NCBI GenBank assembly: GCA_013396915.1
Contig: VWZL01000298.1
Location: forward strand, 906,695 to 970,694
Origin: Stercorarius parasiticus
Lineage: Eukaryota; Chordata; Aves; Charadriiformes; Stercorariidae
Reading direction: 5' to 3'
Length of the DNA stretch: 64,000 nt
Shown here: positions 22,491 to 35,537 of the stretch, in pieces
How the letters are laid out: each line of letters starts with the position of its first letter
Position numbering within the stretch: position 1 is the stretch's first letter
Notes under the pieces: model-generated
What the model was told of the DNA's origin: nothing
The model's input: the letters and a program-made list of their open reading frames with translations, nothing else
Databases searched by the model: none
Program-made: the position numbers and the translations under genes

Positions 22491-25400
22491 GCTAAATGTT
22501 TCAGGTCCACATTTTCAGCACCTACAAATCAACATGCTTCATTTAAGACAATCTGAAAGTAATGGATTACAGTGGTTCAGATCCATCTCAAATAAAATAT
22601 ATAACGTAAGTTTTCTCCGAACACAGATTTGATTCTGAAAGAAACTGAAGATTAGCACCACACCATAGGAGAGGACCTCTTTCTATCAGAAAGTACGCTG
22701 CAGCATAAGGCAAGTTACTTATTTCAGTGCAAAAAAAAAAAAGTTTTAGTCTTCATTATGTACAGCTTTTGACCTAGAATCTCATCTTATATGATCAAGC
22801 TCCAGAAGTAACATTGATCATCCTAAACACACTGAGTTTTCTGTATAACAGCACACCAAAGACAAAACAGCTTTTGCTTTATGCAGCAGGTCTCACCTAC
22901 TGTGAGCTCTGAAGCCTTCCCTAGAACACTAAGATATATTTACTAGTACTACATATTTGTTAAACATAACAAGGATATTTAAATTTTTTAATCCATACAT
23001 AGTAGTAGTAATTACTGAAATATCTTTAATATATTTTATGAGATATAAACATTCCTCAACTGCTACAGGCACTGACTTGAGATTCTCAGAGTCCCAGACA
23101 TTCACCACCCTTTCATCTGCCAAGTCTCAAAAAAACAGGATTGTCTGGAATTTCAGACACTGGGTTTACAAAAACAAAAATAAAAACCAACCAAACATAA
23201 AAACATGACAGTGATTATTCAGGCTTTATCACTGTGTCCCATAAGGCAAGTTTCATCTGCAGCAGAAAGCTCTGGCTCAACGCTAAGAAAACATTTAGCC
23301 TGTAGTTCACAGGGAAGATCAAAACGGATAGCCAGACTCCCTAGGGTGTAAGTCTACTGGTCTTGCCTTTTGAAACTCATATAGTGAGCACATTTGAAGC
23401 CACACAGGGATACAAGCAGAGTATCTAAACTTTAATATACCCTGCATTTATATATATATATTTTTTAAATATACACTTGTACTTTTTTATATATGGATGT
23501 ATGCATACATGTATATACATGCACACATGGAATTAAAGTGGAATTTAAAGTTTTTTGCCCACAGGTCCACTTCGCATTGATAAATTTCCCCAAAAGGATT
23601 CAACAGCAATTCTCCTATTTTATGCATAAAAGAAATGCTTTAACAGGTACAAGATATAAATGCAAAAAACCAACACAACTTTATGATGGAACAGTATAGA
23701 AATGATGATGATGATAGTTGGTCATAAAAATAACAGGAGACGGTTTTGATTTCACCTTTCAAATATTGGCAATGGCACTACTGGACTGCTTTGTGAAGCA
23801 ACATACTGTGGTAGGCTGGGATAGTTCACGGAAGTCGTACGTCAACATGAAGCGAGCAAGCTAGTTGGAAGAGAAAACCATTTTTCAAGGGGGTATGTGT
23901 TGTCAGGAAAGTGCAAATTTTTTCTCTTTTCTTCTACAATGTTCCCACCTTCCTGAACAGACTGCCTGTTAGCTGGCGGTCTCTTCGCTGTTTCTGAGCA
24001 TGCAACTGCACTGCTAGCAATTAAATATTCTAATGCCTCAGAAAAATCAAAACACGGCACTGAATTCAGACTGCATCAGAGATGGAGATGCTGGCAGAAA
24101 GTCATATGCAGAAAGAAACTGGGTGTAAGAAGGAGTAGAAGGAAGATGAAGGGAGGAAGGAAGAGGGGGTGTGTGAAAGGCTGGGAGAATGTGCTAGACA
24201 TATAAGTCAGTTATGACCACAAAACCAAAAAAAAAAAANTCAGATATCAGCATAACAGGCTCAGATAGTACCTTTTAAACAGAGATATTTCCAGTATATT
24301 GAGATTTCCATAACTCATCTGAAAACCTCATCACTACCAGACAGCAAATCCAATCACGAAGCTCTTACACAGAACAGGAATAACTGAGGACCCAAAAATG
24401 GCAACTATTGTTTTGGTAATAAGTGACTTATTTAAGGATAGATCTCATCAGTGACAGACTTGCTAAGATTTCTGGCTCTTAGGTCTTTTCTGTGGCTTTT
24501 GAGCTGCACAGAGCTCATGAGCAAGTCAAGTGCCCTTATGTCTCCCTAAATTAATCCTTCAGTTCTAGCTAAATCCAGCTACACCAACCTGAATGTTACT
24601 CTGTGGCACTGTGACAAAAATGTAAGATTTTCCATTATTGCCTCTTCTTGATTATAACTGATGCTCAGAAGTCCCCCTAAATATCCAGGTTAAGTGGTAT
24701 GTATCTTGTGGCTTTCAGCTCTATGCAAATTTTGATATTTTTATGGCCACATCCACGGGATGCTGCACTGAAAGATCAGATTGTTTTTAAGAGTGAACCT
24801 TATCTCAGCAATCAAGAATAAAGTCATATTACTCTGCTTAAAAGTTTTTCGATTTCCTTTTGCAAAAAACCTTCTTTTTTTTCCTCTCCAGTAAATGCTA
24901 CTTAAGTATTTCCATCAACTTAAAGCAGAGGGCATGAGAAAGTTAAGTGAAAAGGAAAAACATTCTGTGACATTTTAGGTCAAAAATGGAAAAAAAACAG
25001 TTTTTGAACTGTATCTGCAGACAAGTTAAATTTGTTCAGCGTACAAATAACTAGTTACACAAGAAATTCACCTTCAGCTTCTGAAGTGCAAAAAGAAGCT
25101 ACTGTTAAAAGTTATAGTTTGTATGGGAAAGACCTGTATCTTTTTCTTTCTGATGCCCATTTCACACTTGCCGAATTTACAAATGAGAGCAAGATTCACT
25201 TTGCCTCAGCAATGCATAACTTCTCTTTTCTCATGGCAGAACATTTAGCATCAGACCTAAGCAGAGCTGGGGTTTTGGCTCTGTACCAATGCATAGTGTA
25301 AAACCATGTTTCACAACTAGTTACACTGACCTAGCTGCACAGTCAGTTGCACCATCAGAAATACAAGCTTGTGAGACTGAGAATTAAAATAAAACCTGGC

Positions 25401-28400
25401 TCCAGCACTCTTCTTCCCAGCTACTGCCCAGGAGCATTAAAAGCAACAGAACTAGCATTAGGGGAAAACCAGGACGACTGACTTCAAAATGCACTTTTAC
25501 TGGTGTTTAATACTTTATTAAGTGCTACAGAGCAGATATTGTCTTAGATACTGGAGATTCTGCTGTGGTTTGGCCCTCTTTACCCATAGGTAAAGCTTGG
25601 CAACCTCTCCAATAGGGAGAATGCACTTCACTGTAATTAATTTTACAGATATAACTGCATTCTAAGGTAATACATTACCACAAAAGGGTTTTTTAGGCTC
25701 TTTGCAAATGTAACTAATTGAAATTCCACCTTGTTACATTGACCTCTCTCACCCACTTCCAGTGTAGGTGATACAACATAGCACCCCAAGCTGATCTATG
25801 ACCACCACAACAATAAAAGCACCAAAAAGTTATGTGAGGAAGGAAGAAAATATTGCTCCATTTCAGGATCTTCATGTCACTTACTGTTTCCTCAAGATTA
25901 AAGATACAAACAGCTTTGCCTTCAGTTTTCTGGCATGAAGTGAAAAACTTCATAGAAGTTTATGCATAAAACTATATAAAGCAGTGAACAACATGTTCTC
26001 AGGCTGAAGTATGGGCTGACTCTCACTAGAAAAAACATCTCAGCAACTAGAACAGATCACAGAGAGTTAACAAAGAATGGGCAGTGCATTACACCCCTGT
26101 CCTTCCAACTCCTTGATAATTTAAGTGGTAATGTTACTAAACTCATTTGACAGGACATTTATCTAGGTCTATGTCAAAGCTAACAAGAAGGGAACTATAG
26201 CAAACTACACCACAACAGCATGGCGTCTGAAGCACGAGACCTTAAGAAGTACAGGGTGTACTTCCCTATTCTTCTTGTCAGTTCTTCAAGCTGAGGGTGG
26301 GAGAACAAAGCCCAAGACCGTACCCACCTCCCCAGCCAAAACCACAGCGACTGTGCTTCTTCCTTCTACACTCATGCAAGACCTAAACCAAGAAACACTA
26401 GTACTTGGCAGTTGTGTGCACAACAGAAAAACACTTATTCTCAACTTATTTCATGCAGCCTTCACCTAAGTATTTACTCACTTTTTCACTGAAACACAGA
26501 TCTAGTGACATTCTGCCAGGACTATAGAATTCAGGAACTCCCTAAATGCTGTGGCACTGGCCAGAACTTGCTCCTCACTGGCATCTGCCTTGCCTCCCAC
26601 CTTTAACTCTTCCACCAGTTGCTCTGCACAGAAGCCTCGCTACACCTTCAGTGGCCTCCGCATACGTGCAGCAAAGGGAAACAGGGAAGTGTAGAAGCAC
26701 CAGCTCTGATCCAGGGACAGTTTATCTTCCATACATCCTTACGATGAGCTTAGCATATTTTAGACACTAGGAAGTTTAAATATGATAACTACAATTGACC
26801 CTATTAAATTCAGCACCTGAAGAGTTTAATGAACAGTTAGCTATTCAAACACACGACTTGGATTTAGATACACAAATTATTCCCTTTAATAGCAGAGCTA
26901 CTTGCCTACTTAAACATTAGACATAGACTTCCAGTACCATACTGAGCGATGGTCTTAATTTCTGAGGACAGATGTCATAGCTACCGCATACTTGGCATTC
27001 TCAGAGGCTTCAGACAGTACAGTCATTTCTGTATCACTACTCTGTATCGATATTTCTGTATCTCACTAGCTGAAGCACATCAGTGCCTGAAGGCTCCGCT
27101 CAAGGTCTCCAAGCACTACAATTAATACAGAATGACACCACATCTGTCCCAACAAACGATCCAGTTAGACAGTATTAAGGTTAAGAAATGAAACGGGAAG
27201 ATAGAGTGAGAACAAAAGGATTTGCTCGAGGCCAAATCTAGGTTGATGGTAGAATCTGAAGAAAACAGACATCTATCAAATTGAACTGATCTTGCTTAAC
27301 CTGACTGCCCAGAACTTTCCTTCACACCTCTTTTTGCCTCTTCCAAGGGCAGCACTTCCTTCTACAGGCACTGGCTTAACCAGACACTGGCTGGTCAAGA
27401 GAATTTCTACAGCATGTAATCTGTAAAACTGGCTGGTAAAAATGCTCATCAATGCTCTCACAGAAAATGCTGGGACTCGCAAAGTTTTCAAGTTTTTCTC
27501 TTTTCTTGGCCTTCAGAAAGATAGTGGCTTGAGAGGGAGCATTTTAATCAATATATCAAATTACAAAGAATACAGCACTATAGCTTCTGTCCTCTTTATT
27601 GCTTTACTGCAAAAGGTAAAACTCTGAGAAAACACACAATTATACTGGAAAATAAAAATAGTGCTATACAACTTTGCTAGGGGAAAAAAGTGAGAAGGCT
27701 GCACTCAGATCATTTACATACGGTAATAAGACTATTTATTTCAATGTAATAAAATCAAATGTGGGGTTTTTTTTGTTTGAGGTTTTAATTTTTTTTTTTT
27801 ATTTATAGAAAAGCATATCCCAGACTTCAAAATCCACATAACATGTACGTCATGTATCTCTCAAACTGTAAGTATTAAAAAATAAACGTCTATCTTATAA
27901 AAATAACACTTCAGAGCAATTAATAAAGCAAATAAAATCACTTCATCTGTTGTTTTTTTCCCTTCTTGATACTTTATGATGCATACCAAGAGGAAGCACC
28001 TGGTAAAAACCACATATACAGCTCAGGTCTATAAGCAGTCTCAACCATGAGAGGTAGGGCATCAGATGAGATCAATGTGAAAACACTTTTGCTTGCAGAA
28101 ATGCAACTATGAGGTGAACAATACAACTACCGTCCTGAGCCAGCCACCTTCAGAATTCCACCTCCCTCTCATTAGGGAGAACCAGAAAACTTTCTGCCAA
28201 TATTATCAAGAGTAAGGCTGCGCAGGGTGCAAATTTCCGAACATTAGCAAGACAACTGGGGAAAAGAGGACAGAAAACAGAATCTCCTTAGAATTAGCGT
28301 AGAAACTGTCCAATTTATTGATACATGCTCACCATAGCAATTTAGCTTGAACTAATTATGCTGAGTTCTCCTCAAACAGTGAGAACCAGTTAGTTTATTA

Positions 28401-31400
28401 AAATTATCAAATCAACCACTGCAAAACACTATAGAATCTAGGCACATACATAGGGCAATTAAAGCAAGGTTTTTCTTAAGTTTACTACACAGCAAGACTT
28501 GGTCATTGTTAACAGATAGCTTTTAGTTCAAACAAAACATTAAGTTGTAGACTCAGTGCCTTATCATCACTACATCTGTTTTCAATTTTGGCCTGTGACA
28601 AAGCAGTATACTGTGACAATTTACATTTCCCAAAGTTTTTCAGAGTTAGATATCAGAGGTAGCAATTGGTTTTGATTTCTTAGCGTTTATTTACAGCACA
28701 CCCTAGAGTACGTCAAGGACATGAAATAGGTAGATGATCCAGTATTTCCAATAATCTAACATGTTCCAGGCCCTTATAAGTTTCTTAAGCAATCCCTTGA
28801 CATGGCAGGGCATCAGGTTTTGATTGTTTATTACAGGTCCCAAGCTTGGTTTCCAGCTCCCCACAGTACTATGTGACCTGAGACATATGAAAACGAGGCT
28901 CCGTGGAGTTGGTGCATTTGGCAATTGCTGTGGAATAGACGGGATAATGACGGAAACCTTTCCAACCCCATCTTCCTGAACAATCAACAAAGTCAAGGGA
29001 CAATTTTGACAGGTAGCAAGAAGGTTCAGAGATTTTGAGATGGCAATGTGTGTGCTGTGCAGAATTCTCTGAGGGAGACAAACATAATGGAGCGTAGCAG
29101 AGAAATGCGCTATTCTAATACTTACAGGCAAATACTTACAAAAAAGCACAGGGCACTTCACAGCTTAATGGTGCCACATTAACACAGATCAGCTACAACT
29201 CTGAACAAAGACCAATAGAACTTCAGTTGTCTACTCTGTCTACTGTTCTACATTTAGGTCTCTGAGAACTTAAAGAAACTCAGGGCACGAAGGACAGCCC
29301 ATTCTTTTTGCCATTGTTCTTCTTAGATATATGTACGTAAGTCTAAACTCAATATTAACACTAAGAACAAAGTTAACCAAAATAAATACTTACACGTTTA
29401 CTAATGCATTAAGCAGACTGCTAAGCCTAATGTAACCCAAAGTAAAAAGAAAGAGCATAAACTGCCGGCTTCATTGAATAGTTTTTATGTATCTTACAAA
29501 ACTATAAAAAAAAATACAGATCCATTAGATACAAGAAAGAAATCTGACAGAAATGAGAGAGAGTATGTTATCACTTTGAGTAAACCATGAGGGTGTTTGC
29601 AAATATTTTTGGCATTATTTAGGTCAAATAGACCAACTATTTTTCACAGCATCCAATTAATTTCACAGTATCTCCTATTGTTTATTAAATAATCAGTGTA
29701 GCTTGGCATATTTATAAATCAAGAAAAGAACAATATTTTGAAAGAAATATCACAGCACAGGAAGCCGTCTTGTTGTCTTTTGCAAATTTCCCAATTTGAA
29801 AGGATCTTGGTGACACGTTAGACATTGATGAAATAATTGCTTTCCAAATCTCTAATTTTGTAATTCAAATACCCAAATTTACTGAAAGTAAAGCAAAGGT
29901 AGATGCCAACTCAAAAAACCCCACAAATCTATAGTAATTGCTGTATTATAGGACATTTATTGGACAACCAAGAATTACAATTGCTACAGTTCGGCAACAG
30001 TCTCTCTAACGTCACTATACATAGAAGAGCCATCTGGAGAACTGTGCTATCAGTTCAGGAGACAGTACACTGTTTGTGCAGCTAATCTGACATCACACGT
30101 TCAAAGCAGCTGCCTAAAATGATGTTGTTCTTTGGTACTATATTTTTGGGAAATGAAAACAGCCTGAGGTTACAAGTAATGAATTTTAGAAAGACCCTTA
30201 ATGAGATGTTAGCCTCTTTCATTGCAGTTCTATTGCTGAGAGCGAGGAGAGGCAGTTCAGCACTTCCACTGTAGTCTCTGCAAGCCTTCAGCAATTGTCT
30301 CCCATACCACACGGGAAGACTGGTGGGAAAACAGTTCTAATTTACAGCTGTATTGAAGAACAACAGAAAAAAGCTATTTCAGCTTAAAAAAAAAAAAAGA
30401 AACAAAACCAAAGTATGACATATAGTTACCACTGCCAGTAAGAACTTCAATGCTGCCTCTAAGACCTGAATGAAGGTTGACTAGTTATGTGGATAGCACC
30501 TTAAGCATGTAGTTCCTGATTTTAAATCTATGGCCCTATCATTTCTTGTGATATGATTACTCTCTTATGTGCATAAAGGGAGATCTTGATCAAGCATTGC
30601 CTATTTTAAAGTTTGGCGGGGGGGGGTGGGGCTGTTGCGTTTTTTTGTCACTCTAGAAGGATGAGTGAGGGACAGAAGATATTGCTACAGAAATAAATTC
30701 CCCCTTCAAAAATATTTTAGGTAAATTAATATTATTTTGATTGCAGAATCAAGTATTCTCCATGAAGTAATTAGGAAAAAGAAGGAATTGAAAAAATTGC
30801 AGCAATCCCTTTCCTTGTAGGCCTATCTTACACCCTAAGTGCAAGACTCATGGCCACCTGACTCTTGCTCACCACCGGAAACTTGCATCTATTGCATCGG
30901 CTGCTACAGTCTGAAGAATCTTTTCCCTTTTGAGGCCCCATGTGCCCGGCAACTCACTCACCTGCAACCCAGATGCATCAGACACACTGCAATCCCACAG
31001 TGGCAGAAAAGTTAGAATGTGTTTTTCTACCCAAATTTTGTCCTCAAAGACCACAGCACTGGACAGGTGGTGGACAACAGCCCATCAAGCTCTGTATACC
31101 TGTCATATCACACCTGCAGGATCTCACCCCCTTGGTCAGAAAGAATCAAAATATTTGGCTAAACACATCTGTTTGGTGCATTTGACTTTGCTGGATCCAC
31201 ACAACAGCGTTTTCTAGAGGGGAAGTCTACAAGACTGGCTACTACAAAACCACAGCTTGGGACTCATACTATCGTTTGTACTGAAACTGAAACTTTGGGC
31301 CACAAAACCATTTTGCAAAATGCTGCACAAACACAAACCAAAACCATACGTAGCCAGCTGTCCTCTCTTCCTGCTGTTTTCTCCTTATTCCTTCCAGTGT

Positions 31401-32358
31401 GCTTATGTATTTTCCTAAAGGAGATGGCAAAGAACTAATAACTGTATAAATTCTGGTTTATACACCTTTTAGCGATAGCTGCTGATCTGCCACAGCAATG
31501 CAAAATACCCACATTCCTTCAGATAAAGCACAGAACTGCCTGTTTATATCATCTGTCCAATGCAAAGGGCAATAGCTTTATACAGTGTGGGCACAGACTG
31601 TAAACTGTTATTTCTGGGTGGGGATGGGCGGAGGGAAGTTAGCAATAGCTAGCAACAAGAAGTATCTTTTTTATATATATAGAAAGAGGTGTCTTTTTTA
31701 AGATATGTGTGAGTTCTCTTCCGGTACAATGTAGAAAAACAAATAAACAAGATATTATCACAAGGCAATCAGAGTACCGCGTTACGTGAGAAACATACAA
31801 CAGTGTCAGCGGAGGCTTAGAAAGCAAATGCTAACTTTTAGTGAACATTTTGATAGTTCTCATCTTTTTTTTTTCTGGTCAGGAGATTTTTAAAGCTCTA
31901 TCTCCTCAGACTGACAATCTTTTCCTTTAGAATTCTCACAGTTTATGTATTTCCATATAGTTTCTTTCTTATGGATAAAGCCAATGAATGCCCAAATGGA
32001 AAGCTGTCAATATGCAGAACATAATTCAGCTCACTGGCTCTTTAAAATTTTCTGTAATATCATGCTTCTAAGGCTCATTTCATTCGTTTTCACCATGACT
32101 GTGAAGCTTTTTATCAACTATAGACCTGACGCAGGAGAATATCACATCTCTCATTAAATCCAGCACAGCAAAATCCTTGTTTGGTCACATCTCATAGGAC
32201 CCTCTCTTTAAAAAAAAGGTGGTCATTTTATAGTGACAACTACAAAGCAGTAATGGTGAAAGTGATCTGGTAAACACACTAATGTACTAAAAAAAGTATA
32301 TATTTCATACCATACATATTTCTGAAGTGGCCTTGCCTCTTCAATTTTTCACACTTAC
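22491..32358 (-). other. MBP: Intron of MBP (golli), next to the golli exon; no recognised element
   Basis: Nearly 10 kb of AT-rich DNA with no repeat family I can name. It includes a short ATG triplet run (23702-23715), an AT-rich tract at 23448-23475, T runs near 27770-27800 and a G-rich tract at 30617-30632. The donor side of the golli exon (GTAAGT) defines its right boundary. Confidence 0.5.
24239..24239. other. Assembly gap or ambiguous base (single N)
   Basis: Single N directly after a run of 12 A residues. The flanks do not repeat each other, so this differs from the N at 18475 and may just mark a homopolymer-induced break. Confidence 0.9.
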
Positions 32359-32433
32359 CTTGGTTGACTTGTCAGTGTTATGGTCTCGTTTGCCTACATG
32401 GTTCCCCATGATGGATCACCAGAACTTCAAATT
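32359..32433 (-). CDS. MBP: First coding exon of golli-MBP (24 nt 5' UTR + 17 codons)
   Basis: Seen on the minus strand: a pyrimidine-rich tract ending TTTTCAG, then 24 nt of 5' UTR, then ATG at 32409-32407, 17 codons reading MGNHVGKRDHNTDKSTK, and the donor AAG|GTAAGT (intron GT at 32358-32357). An in-frame TGA (32418-32416), three codons before the ATG, rules out an upstream extension. The start context is strong (A at -3, G at +4). The intron falls in phase 0. The coding part is 32359-32409. Known: mammalian golli-MBP begins MGNHAGKRELNAEKAST, so identity is high and the length before the splice is the same. Golli proteins come from an upstream promoter of the myelin basic protein gene, are expressed in oligodendrocyte-lineage, neuronal and T cells, and are linked to calcium signalling. 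Gly2 after the initiator Met is the known myristoylation site and is kept here. Inferred: the remaining golli and classic MBP exons lie beyond the left edge. The exon is short, so identity rests on these 17 residues plus the splice sites. Confidence 0.9.
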
Positions 32434-35400
32434 CTGAAAAGATAAAAATGAAACAGCATTTTAGAAACCAATACATTTGTTCTGAAATATAAATTAATTT
32501 TTCATCTGACACAGAACAAAGAGATAGCCCTCATACGATAAGCACTTTTACAGTCCAAGGTAAGATCTGTGAAAGATCCTAAGAAAAAAAAAATGCTTAT
32601 CTGGTCTATTTTGTAAACCTAAGCAATAGCAGTAAGCTTTCCTTCTTCTAAAAAAAAAAAAAAGACATAAACAGAGGACTAAAAATAAAGTGTTTATTGT
32701 GAAATGTGCACATAAATCAAAACTAGATTAGGAATTAGGCGGGGCCCTGTCTTTCAATATTGCGTTTTTAATACCAAAACAGTGTAATATGTATCAAATG
32801 ATCTGTAACTACAAACTCCCATAGAAGATCAAGTAAGTTATTTTGAATTCACATTTGCCATTATATAAACAGCAATTACTGAAAAAAAGCACCACACTAA
32901 ACAGCTAACAATTTGCTGTGGAGGTGAGAATGGAATTGTTCTTTACAGCCCACACTGTCCTGATGAGCATATAAGAAAGGAATGCCAACTCTTTCTTTGT
33001 ATTTTCTGGCTCATCCTGTTGTATCTCAGCTTTAACAGAGCTTATGTAGGTTAAACCACAACACTCAAATTTCAGCTTTTAGAGTACACTTGTGGTTACG
33101 CTACATAATTCTTCTCACAGAAGCAAGTGTTTGTAAAGGATCATATACACAGCTGCTGCCTTCAGCCAATTTGAATGCAGCGCAAGGTAGCATTTGAAGT
33201 CCTGAAACTTAAAACTACATGCAAAAGAACTTTCAAGTGGACTTTTTCCTCTCAGAATTATGAACTGAAATTTCAATAATAAAGTGAAGTTTCTGGTGCT
33301 AACAGTAACACTTCGTTACTCTGCAATAAACAGAGGTATATACCATAAAACCTGAGCATCATAAATCCTGGCACAACACTCTCAGTATCAGAAGCTACAC
33401 CATTTCATTAAGCATAATCTTATGAAAAGGCTTGGGAGAAAAGGACAACCAGACCTTTGCTGTGATAGAAAATGCATGGAGTAAAACAATAGGCTATTAA
33501 CCAGTTACACTTGGTAGAACATACAGATATAGTTACAACCCCAGCTACACGCACTGATTTGTGTACCAAAGGACTTTAAAGATAGAGACTTTGATTACTT
33601 CTGACTTTCTATCGCAGATATGTGTACTTTATCAAAAGCAATCTTGTCCTGTATCTCTACTGCAACTTTTAGAGAGACTGATAGATTAATTTCTGCCCTG
33701 CCCAAATGATAAATTTTCAAATTAGTGAGGGTCTGCAGTGCTCATTTGACTATTCACTGAATTCCGCTCGCTCTAAAAATCAAAATGCCACATATCACAG
33801 TATCTGATTAAGTAATTCTTCACGAATATCCACTTCTGAGGTCTCGCAAAAGGAAAAATTAAAAAAAAACCCCAAACTGAGTAAATATACCCAAGGTAGA
33901 GTTTATTAACAAACTGGAAACAGATTTTTTTTTTTTTTTAACAGCGCTATCTATTGCATAGAAGATAAAAAGAAAAAACCTTATCCTTTCAAACTGTGAA
34001 ATCACCACAACCAATTCACATTTTTGTGAGATTATGAAAGTTTTCAAGGAAAAATACAAATAAATTCATAAACACTGGGTTTCAGAGCTGAACTACCTCA
34101 AACTGGCCTTTCCCTCTAGAAATTCTGAGCAGCAGCTCACCTCTCACGTCACCTACTTTGCAACATAAGGAAAACAGACTGGAATACAAAACTATAGGAA
34201 ATATCTACAGCAGAAAATAAAGGCATAATGTTCCGAGTGTTACTCTTCCGGTCACTTATTGAAAGATTAACTATAAAACTTGATCAGTAATACACATATG
34301 TTTAAGTGAATAGAGTACGGAGCCAATGTAATACTTGCAAACTAGAACTCTAATGAATGTCCTCCTGCCTCCCCTTTGTCACCCTGGTGTCTTTGCAGTA
34401 ACGCTCCAGGAACAAGCACCTGTACCCATGAAACACTGAGCATAGCAGAGACCCAGTCCTGCGATGCCAAGGTAGAAGATACCAAATACAGACGAGCTTT
34501 GCTGTGAAACTAAGCTGGATAAACATTTAAAAATCATTTGTTGGCCAGTGAAAAGAAAAGGAATAAAAAAATTCCATCCTGCCACATCACATACACCTGA
34601 ACTAGGAATTAGGTAGGGGCCCTGTCTGAAAATGATAAGGCCAGTTTTCTGCTCAAATGTCTGCACAACGCAAGGAAACAAAATGAAAACCAAGCAAACT
34701 GAGAAGTATATGAAATGGCTGATCAACACCTTCTTGATTCCCATGTGCAAAATTCTTTCATCAAGATGCTAAACATTACACATGGAAGGGAATAAAAAAG
34801 AAAAAAAAGACTTGGAGAAATGGAAATGCACAATGCTATTCAAAATTTAGGAGTGTGGTTTGAGAGTACACCTAACATCTGGGCCGAGTGTTATGTTTCG
34901 CTCCAGGAACAGACTTAAAAGCTGAAAACTAATGGCATTGATTAACCCTGTAAATCTGCACTTCTGTTTTCCTTTATCGTTTTGAATGTGTCAGAAGGAC
35001 AGCATCGGGTCAAAATTCGCATGATCAACCCCTTCTTATTTTCAGCTCACATCCAGAAATTAACACTAATACAACTAGATTTTACTTCATCTTTTTCATG
35101 CATAAATGAATACAGATGTTTAAACTCAAGATAAGTTAGCGGTAGGTACCTGCTATAAATTCCTTACATAGAGATAAAGCTAACCTTTCAGCCAAAAGAA
35201 CAAAACCAATCAGCCATATAGCAAGAGTATTCTAAAACTTACAGAATTCTTCACACTACCTATTAAATGGAGAAAAACACAAGTAACCCTTTGGGGAAAA
35301 AAGGCTTCCAAAAAATCTGGCATGAATTAGGAAAGGAAATGTATAGTGCCAACTCTTCTGTAGATATCTGATCAGGAAGCAAAACCAGACGTACGCACAA

Positions 35401-35509
35401 GCCTGTAAACATTAAAATCATTTACAGCAACAAAAAGACCAATTTTCACTTTAGCCTCAAACAGAAGTCTGCCTTATTTGATTGAAAACTGAGCACATGG
35501 CTCATTTTT

Positions 35510-35537
35510 ACTTCAGGATGCAAGTACATCCTGAAGT
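35510..35537. repeat. Perfect 11-bp inverted repeat with 6-base loop
   Basis: Arms ACTTCAGGATG (35510-35520) and CATCCTGAAGT (35527-35537) are exact reverse complements around CAAGTA. It has no T tract or other context to suggest a known element. Confidence 0.8.

Noticed and set aside
1..32358. Further golli coding exons left of the first coding exon
   Set aside because: I looked in the minus-strand frames for conserved golli and MBP phrases and found none; the intron appears to continue past the window edge.
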